Below, piece by piece: positions 59,293 to 64,000 of a stretch of 64,000 nt of DNA. The notes below the pieces were generated by a model. It ran no database searches, was not told the origin of the DNA, and worked only from the letters and a program-made list of their open reading frames with translations. How positions within the stretch are numbered: the stretch's first letter is position 1; each line of letters opens with the position of its first letter. This DNA comes from an uncultured Collinsella sp. (lineage in GTDB: Bacteria; Actinomycetota; Coriobacteriia; Coriobacteriales; Coriobacteriaceae): assembly GCA_900541745.1 (NCBI GenBank), contig UQLA01000014.1, forward strand, positions 9,482 to 73,481, read 5' to 3'. A program made the translations under genes and the position numbers.

Positions 59293-60555
59293 GTGTCTGA
59301 GATTAATATTGCCGAGCTTTTTGCGGGCGTCGGTGGATTTCGTTTGGGTCTCGAAGGCTATGCCGACCCTCGACATCCCGAGTTTTATATGAAACCAGCC
59401 GGCCCCTTCCGCACTATTTGGGCCAACCAGTGGGAACCGCCCGGAACCAAGGCGCGTCAGTTCGCCGCCCGTTGCTACACGGATCGCTTCGGCGATGATT
59501 CCGTTGTCAACGAAGACATCAATAAAGTCCTGGAGCAGGCTGAAGCCGGCGAGATTGAAATCCCCGACGTGCAAATGGTCGTCGGTGGCTTCCCTTGCCA
59601 GGACTACTCTGTTGCACGCCCGCTCAATCAGGCGCACGGCATCGAGGGCAAGAAGGGTGTCCTCTGGTGGGACATCTATCACTTCCTCGAAATGAAGAAG
59701 CCCAAGTTCGGTCTCTTTGAGAACGTCGACCGCCTGCTCAAGTCGCCCGCGTCTCAACGCGGTCGCGACTTCGCCATCATCCTAAGCTGTCTTGCCGACC
59801 TCGACTACACGGTCGAATGGCGCGTGGTCAACTCTGCCGAATACGGTTTCCCCCAGCGTCGCAAGCGTGTTTATATCTTCTGCGAAAAGGACGCTGGCAA
59901 GGTTGATCTCGTTGATCGCATGCACAACGGCGTCATGGCTAAAGCCTTCCCCGCCATCTATCCCGACGAGATGTCCGAGCTCGACGTTTTACCCGACCCC
60001 TACGAGAACTCAACTCGTTTTGGCGTCGGCCAAAAGACCTCTCAATTCAAGAATGCTGGCGTCATGCAGGGTTGTCATGTTCTGACCTGCGACTTTGCCG
60101 AGGACTATCACGGTGAGCGCCATGTGCTTGGCGACGTGCTTGTCGACGAGGCTGATGTCCCGGAGCAGTTCTACATCTCCGACGAAAAGCTTCCCGACTG
60201 GCGCTACCTTAAGGGCAGCAAGCGCGAAGAGCGCACTAACAAAAAGACAGGCTTTACGTACACGTATTCCGAAGGAGCCATGAGCTTCCCGGATGCCACC
60301 GACAAGCCGAGCCGCACCATCCTCACAGGAGAAGGCGGCACGGGAGCGAGCCGCTTCAAGCACGTCATCGAATGTCCCGATGGCCGTTTCCGCCGTCTTG
60401 TTCCCGACGAACTCGATCAGCTTCAGGGATTCCCGAAAGGCTGGACCGATACGGGCATGACTGACGGCCATCGAGCCTTCTGCATGGGCAATGCACTCGT
60501 CACCGGCGTGCCCCATCGCATTGGCGAAGCTATGGTCGAAGCGTACGGCCTCTAA
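59293..60555 (+). CDS. DNA (cytosine-5-)-methyltransferase, M.Sau3AI-like (GATC)
   Basis: A 420-residue C5 methylase protecting host DNA from the divergent endonuclease. Motif I NIAELFAGVGGFRLGLEG, motif IV catalytic GGFPCQDYSVARP, motif VI LFENVDRLLKSP, motif VIII QRRKRVYIFC, then a target-recognition region of about 150 residues (residues 215-365), motif IX-like RRLVPDELDQLQGFP, and motif X GNALVTGVPHRIGEAM. All catalytic residues are present. GTG start with TGGAG upstream. Specificity for GATC is inferred from the pairing with a Sau3AI-like nuclease. Confidence 0.92.
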   Translation: MSEINIAELFAGVGGFRLGLEGYADPRHPEFYMKPAGPFRTIWANQWEPPGTKARQFAARCYTDRFGDDSVVNEDINKVLEQAEAGEIEIPDVQMVVGGFPCQDYSVARPLNQAHGIEGKKGVLWWDIYHFLEMKKPKFGLFENVDRLLKSPASQRGRDFAIILSCLADLDYTVEWRVVNSAEYGFPQRRKRVYIFCEKDAGKVDLVDRMHNGVMAKAFPAIYPDEMSELDVLPDPYENSTRFGVGQKTSQFKNAGVMQGCHVLTCDFAEDYHGERHVLGDVLVDEADVPEQFYISDEKLPDWRYLKGSKREERTNKKTGFTYTYSEGAMSFPDATDKPSRTILTGEGGTGASRFKHVIECPDGRFRRLVPDELDQLQGFPKGWTDTGMTDGHRAFCMGNALVTGVPHRIGEAMVEAYGL

Positions 60556-60680
60556 GGCAAGCAATCCGGAGCCGGCAGTTCACGCTGTCGACTCCGTTTT
60601 TCCACCCCACTTCCCCGTATACTGATGTAACACGTGTTTCATCCGGGCCTGTTGGGCCGGGTCGTTCATGGGAGGGTCTT

Positions 60681-61172
60681 GTGGCTGTTTCGAATCCGCC
60701 TAAGGGGAGCGTTTCTTCTTCGTCCATCAAGCCGGTGACGCGCAAGGCCGTGCGCTGCCAGCGCGAGGTCGCCTGGCTTGTCACGCAGGCGGCGGGCAGG
60801 CTTGTGGCGAGCACAGAGGACGTCAATGCGCCTACGCCGAGCTTTGTGTTAGCGGCGGCGCTGGATTTTGTGCGCCAATTGGAGCTTGCCGCACAGGATG
60901 CCAGCGGCCACCTCGACTACCAGAATGTTATGGCGCCCGACCTGCAAACGTTCTGCCAGATGGCCAAGTTGCCCGCCGCACCCAATGCGCTTTCGGACGC
61001 AGGCTACATGTTTACGCTTTCGGGCGCGGACCTTATCCGCGACATCTATGCATACTGCAGCGAGCTCGCCGAGCGCAGCGTCTTTGGCACGGCTGAAGTC
61101 AAACCGGGAAATGTCATCAAGCTGGTTCTTAGGCTGTTCTTGATGGATGGGTTCGGGACTATGCCAGCGTAA
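60681..61172 (+). CDS. Uncharacterised 163-residue protein
   Basis: A soluble alpha-helical protein that I do not recognise. A Ser/Pro-rich N-terminal 20 residues (SNPPKGSVSSSSIKP) lead into a helix-rich body with VRCQREVAWLVTQAAGRLVAS, PSFVLAAALDFVRQLELAA and DLIRDIYAYCSELAERSVFG. GTG start after GGGAGGG at good spacing, 125 bp downstream of the methylase gene on the same strand. Nothing ties it to restriction-modification beyond position. Confidence 0.7.
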   Translation: MAVSNPPKGSVSSSSIKPVTRKAVRCQREVAWLVTQAAGRLVASTEDVNAPTPSFVLAAALDFVRQLELAAQDASGHLDYQNVMAPDLQTFCQMAKLPAAPNALSDAGYMFTLSGADLIRDIYAYCSELAERSVFGTAEVKPGNVIKLVLRLFLMDGFGTMPA

Positions 61173-61272
61173 TCCGGATTTTTAACTTCGCCGTCGACTG
61201 GGCAACAACCGCCTTACCTTAGCGGGCGCCAATCGAGAGTCGATTATTGGGTCACCTCGTCCGCTGGCGCAT

Positions 61273-62739
61273 TTATTCCGCACGCTCCGACAGTCGATAC
61301 TTGCGGTTACGACTCGTCGCCGGCGCTGTGGGCTCAAGCTCGCCTTGAGCAATGAGTGTGTTGACGCGCGACCTAACCTGGGAAATTGTGAGCCCTGTGT
61401 GCTCCGCCAACTCGCGCGTACCCAGCTCACCGCAACGCTTAAGTGCCGCCACAATTAAGTCACCGCCGTGGTCGACCGGCTCGACCTTTGAGCGATAGAG
61501 AACCACTTTGAACCGATCGAATCCCGGGCAAAACAGGGGCTCGGCCAAACCATGAGCGCGCATGGCATCGATCATCATCGGGATGCCCGAGCCATTTCCC
61601 TCAGCCGGCGAGCCTGCGCCATCCGGCAGTGGAACAATCGACATGAGCTTCACAAGCGTCGCATTGCGACATCGGGAGCTGCCGTCAAACAGGTTCTCGC
61701 GAGTCTTTCCTCCGTATAGGCCGCCGGGGTTCGTCACTTCGATACGGTCATCAAAGACGTCAACGGCGATCGACTGCCCACAGAACCGATCTCCGTATTC
61801 TCGGTGGATTACGGCGTTGGCGATTGCCTCGCGCAGGACTTCCTCGGGAATCTCCAGCGAGTCGACACGCGAGACGCCTTGGATCGTCGAGGTTCGCCGC
61901 AAATTCTTGGCGATTGCCGCGACGGCATCCGAGATCATTTCGCCCAACGTTCCCTCGCAGATCGTACGGTCCATGAACCTCAACGACCCCGCCGCGCCCT
62001 TCTGCGTTCCGGCATAGACCGCCACATCGATAAAGAGCTTGGGATAGAACTGCTGGGGATAGGCACCCGCGGCCAGGAGTCCGGCCTTAGTGACATTGCC
62101 CTGGGAGTCGAGGAAATTCAGGCGCTCCAGCTTCGTTTTCTTGTCCGGCGCGCCGCGCATCGCACGAGGTGTCAGTGAGAAAGCACGCTCTATCGTGCGG
62201 TCGACCAGGGCCTCGTCAAGATCGCCTGCGACCGCGTCGGGCACTGCATCGCGATCACTGGGGCTCGTCCGCTCATACGATGACAAGGACAGGACCTCGG
62301 TCGACGAGAGCGGAACATCTTTATCATCGATGCGTTTGTAGCTGCCGCCTTGAGCGCCCCGCTCTATGACATAACAAGGCTTGCTCGACGGGTCGAGCTC
62401 CTCAATCGTGATGACCAGAACCACGGTGCCCTGGAGCTCCACGCGTTCAATGGTGTATTTGGGCGGATTGGCCAGTTTTCCGCGCCCGCCGGCATCACCC
62501 ATACCCGCTACGAATTGGTTGAGCACCTTCTCGGTCTCAAAGTTCTCAACCGGGACAAAGCCCGCGCGCTCGCTCACGCCGAGCACGATAATTCCGCCAG
62601 CGGTATTCGCGAATGCGCTAACCGTTTCCCATACGTCGCGGGAAAGCGTCGTGGCGCTCTCCTTGACCTCGACGTTAAGATCGTCCGAGCCCATGCGCCT
62701 TAAAGACTCGAGCAGACCGGTCAGCTCGTTTTCGTTCAT
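61273..62739 (-). CDS. AlbA_2/Schlafen-type ATP-binding transcriptional regulator
   Basis: A 488-residue protein: N-terminal AlbA_2 domain (residues about 10-130, NVEVKESATTLSRDVWETV, SAFANTAGGIIVLGVSE), a middle region, an HATPase_c_4-like domain (REAIANAVIHREYGDRF, DRIEVTNPGGLYGG, GNGSGIPMMIDAM; residues about 290-420) and a C-terminal winged helix (CGELGTRELAEHTGLTISQVRS). The second ATG (62739) is preferred for its spacing from AAAGGA. A large TATCTCTC repeat array lies upstream, suggesting autoregulation. Proteins of this type are often encoded in defence or accessory regions, fitting the nearby restriction system. Confidence 0.82.
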   Translation of the reverse strand: MNENELTGLLESLRRMGSDDLNVEVKESATTLSRDVWETVSAFANTAGGIIVLGVSERAGFVPVENFETEKVLNQFVAGMGDAGGRGKLANPPKYTIERVELQGTVVLVITIEELDPSSKPCYVIERGAQGGSYKRIDDKDVPLSSTEVLSLSSYERTSPSDRDAVPDAVAGDLDEALVDRTIERAFSLTPRAMRGAPDKKTKLERLNFLDSQGNVTKAGLLAAGAYPQQFYPKLFIDVAVYAGTQKGAAGSLRFMDRTICEGTLGEMISDAVAAIAKNLRRTSTIQGVSRVDSLEIPEEVLREAIANAVIHREYGDRFCGQSIAVDVFDDRIEVTNPGGLYGGKTRENLFDGSSRCRNATLVKLMSIVPLPDGAGSPAEGNGSGIPMMIDAMRAHGLAEPLFCPGFDRFKVVLYRSKVEPVDHGGDLIVAALKRCGELGTRELAEHTGLTISQVRSRVNTLIAQGELEPTAPATSRNRKYRLSERAE

Positions 62740-62802
62740 CTGCATGTCCTTTCGCTCGGCCCGGCGGAGAATGCCGCGAATAGATTTCCTTCGTCTCTCA
62801 GT

Positions 62803-63036
62803 TATCTCTCGTAATTATCTCTCATCTTTCTGCTATCTCTCATATTAGAGATAAGTGAGAGATGAAAGATAAGATATCTGTCATTTGTTTCATTTAAACA
62901 TGTTTTTGCTGGTAGAACAATCAGTATTGAGACAATACCATGATTGCTTGTCTCTTTGCTGATCAGTTATCTCTCATATTTATCTCTCGTCTTTCAGTTA
63001 TCTCTCGTATTAGTGACGAATGAGAGATGAGAGATA
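62803..63036. promoter_or_regulatory. Two clusters of TATCTCTC repeats upstream of the AlbA_2 regulator
   Basis: TATCTCTC at 62803, 62816, 62834, 62968, 62981 and 62999, and its inverse GAGAGAT(A) at 62847 (AGAGATA), 62857, 63022 and 63029. The clusters (62803-62873 and 62968-63036) are separated by about 95 bp of AT-rich sequence, and each is internally dyad-symmetric. No gene is visible in 62740-63169. Confidence 0.65.
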
Positions 63037-63085
63037 CGTGAGTGATGGACGAGCGTGGATTATTGGACAGCCGGAAAATCCCTCA

Positions 63086-63125
63086 AACAAAAAACGGGGC
63101 CGGCCTTACGCCGAGCCCCGTTTTC
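63086..63125 (-). terminator. Terminator after the PTS EIIC remnant
   Basis: AAACGGGGC (63091-63099) pairs with GCCCCGTTT (63114-63122); on the minus strand TTTTTTGTTTG follows. GGCCGGCCTTACGCC lies in the loop. Confidence 0.85.
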
Positions 63126-63169
63126 AAACGGTCAGTTAGTTATCCAACGCACAAGCATAGCAGTCAACT

Positions 63170-63880
63170 TTACGCCGCCGCGAACACTCCCAAGCCCGTT
63201 CCGATGATGCAGATCGCGAAGATGCCAATAATAATCCAAATGGTCTTGACACCCTTTTTATAGAGGGCAACGCAGGCAAAGGTTGCCAGCAAGGGCAGCA
63301 GACCGGGGAAGATCGAATCGAACAGATCCTGCAGGACAATCTCCGAACCGCCCACATCAAAGGTCAAAGCAGTGGACAGCGAGACCTGTGCCGCAATCAT
63401 GGCGCCGATAACGGTCATTCCGAGGACACCGGCAGCATGCGTCATGCGAGACATAAGGTTGTTCTCTTCGGACTGCTGCAGAAACTTGGTTCCCAGGTCG
63501 TATCCCAGATGGGCGGCGACGATACGCGTTGCAAAGTTAATCACGGAGTAGAGAAGGAAGACGGAGACGGGAAGGGCGAGCGCGACGGCAGTTGCCGTGC
63601 CCGTACCCGTAATGACGGCAAACGCGCAGCCAAGCACGCCGGAGGCATAGACCTCGGGAGGAACCGCCGCGCCGACCATGATGGCGCCCATGAACATGGA
63701 CTCCAAAGCAGCGCCGACGATAACGCCCTGCTGGACATCGCCAAGGATCAAGCCGACAAACAGGCTCGTAAACAGCGGACGACCAAGCATCGTAATGCCA
63801 AATGCTTGCTCGTCCATAGACGCCATCATGCGACCAGCGCAACTAGGAGGTACTGGGCAACTATTCTGATTAACCCCAGA
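63170..63880 (-). pseudogene. PTS mannose/sorbose-family EIIC component, 5'-truncated and frameshifted
   Basis: Membrane EIIC subunit of a mannose-class PTS. The open part (63170-63829, 219 residues) starts within the family pattern at MASMDEQAFGITMLGRPLFT and continues with FVGLILGDVQQGVIVGAALE, the usual conserved region, then several helices to GTGLGVFAAA. Full-length EIICs have about 20-30 more residues, including a first helix. That missing helix is visible just upstream but in another frame: IVAQYLLVALVA (63832-63867), ending at a TGA across 63826-63828. No start codon precedes it before the terminator at 63880-63924. No EIIA, EIIB or EIID gene is adjacent. Probably a decayed or non-functional copy; a sequencing error is the alternative. 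Confidence 0.65.
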
Positions 63881-63924
63881 AATAAGCCTGCAGGCGAGAC
63901 GTTCAGAACAGCTCGCCTGCAGGC
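63880..63924 (-). terminator. Terminator of the gene entering from the right edge
   Basis: GCCTGCAGGCGAG (63886-63898) pairs perfectly with CTCGCCTGCAGGC (63912-63924); on the minus strand TTATTT follows. It lies about 22 bp after the stop codon at 63946. Confidence 0.85.
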
Positions 63925-63945
63925 AACAGCAGCAATTTGAAAGGA

Positions 63946-64000
63946 TTAGTAGTTCATCTGGTGATAGTAGCGACGCGTGGTGAGCGGGTGGTTGCGGACG
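63946..64000 (-). CDS. C-terminal end of an unidentified protein, cut by the window edge
   Basis: Seventeen codons and a TAA stop are visible, ending HPLTTRRYYHQMNY. The frame is placed by the stop lying just before a strong terminator on the same strand. Too short to identify. Confidence 0.5.
   Translation of the reverse strand, partial: VRNHPLTTRRYYHQMNY

Noticed and set aside
62803..63036. CRISPR array
   Set aside because: The repeats are 8 bp, irregularly spaced and in both orientations, with no unique spacers and no cas genes.

Overview
The window comes from a high-GC (about 60%) bacterial chromosome. Gene content points to class Coriobacteriia, and most plausibly the gut genus Collinsella: a single-membrane Tad/Flp pilus locus with no secretin, an orphan CpsB/CpsC/CpsD module, CbiM-type ECF metal uptake, a T-box in front of pheST, CCA-encoding tRNA genes and many GC-rich intergenic dyads. 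The genus is inferred from gene content; there is no 16S rRNA gene in the window.

Layout. 1-2.5 kb: 5' part of htpG, a GNAT acetyltransferase and the phosphatase of a tyrosine-phosphorylation module. 2.5-3.9 kb: tyrosine kinase (CpsD/Wze) and chain-length regulator (CpsC/Wzz). 4-9.2 kb: two sensor kinase/response regulator pairs with a lone pstB between them. 9.4-10.7 kb: a D,D-carboxypeptidase. 10.8-16.3 kb: tRNA-Ser(GCT), a AAA ATPase behind a tandem operator-like array, a large unrecognised protein, and three tRNA-Arg(ACG) genes interleaved with unusual repeat elements. 16.3-26.8 kb: housekeeping genes (serS, proC, rlmH, SPFH protein, tRNA-Leu, tatD, rsmA, metG, rsmI) and a GH5-like protein. 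27-37.3 kb: tRNA-Phe and a complete-looking Tad pilus operon read leftward from cpaB to a DUF192 gene, but without a prepilin peptidase. 37.5-43.6 kb: rsgA, a calcium-type P-ATPase and pyruvate kinase. 43.8-47.4 kb: a zinc-dependent phospholipase C-like protein and a CbiM/CbiQ/CbiO metal ECF transporter. 47.7-51.7 kb: pheS-pheT with a Phe T-box. 51.9-57.6 kb: M32 carboxypeptidase, glmM, DMT permease, tRNA-Val and a DUF5710 protein. 57.6-60.6 kb: a divergent Sau3AI-like (GATC) restriction-modification pair. 60.7-64 kb: a small unknown protein, an AlbA_2/Schlafen-type regulator behind a large operator-like repeat array, a damaged PTS EIIC gene, and the last codons of another gene.

Most interesting signals. 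(1) A family of about 100-bp structured elements lies directly downstream of three different tRNA species (Ser, Arg x3, Phe). In four of the five copies the element starts with a copy of the 3' end of its own tRNA, and all five end with an inverted T-arm. The central hairpin keeps its pairing while its bases change. (2) Two 225-230 bp elements with about 33-bp terminal inverted repeats have different interiors, and each repeat begins a short reading frame with MST. (3) Two unrelated regulators with C-terminal winged-helix-like regions are each preceded by dense short-repeat arrays (TTTARCA and TATCTCTC). (4) The methylase promoter of the GATC system itself contains GATC sites.

The genes mostly form leftward operons. 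Strand switches at dacA, the 57-aa membrane protein, pyk, the M32 peptidase, tRNA-Val/DUF5710 and the methylase mark divergent promoters or convergent terminators.
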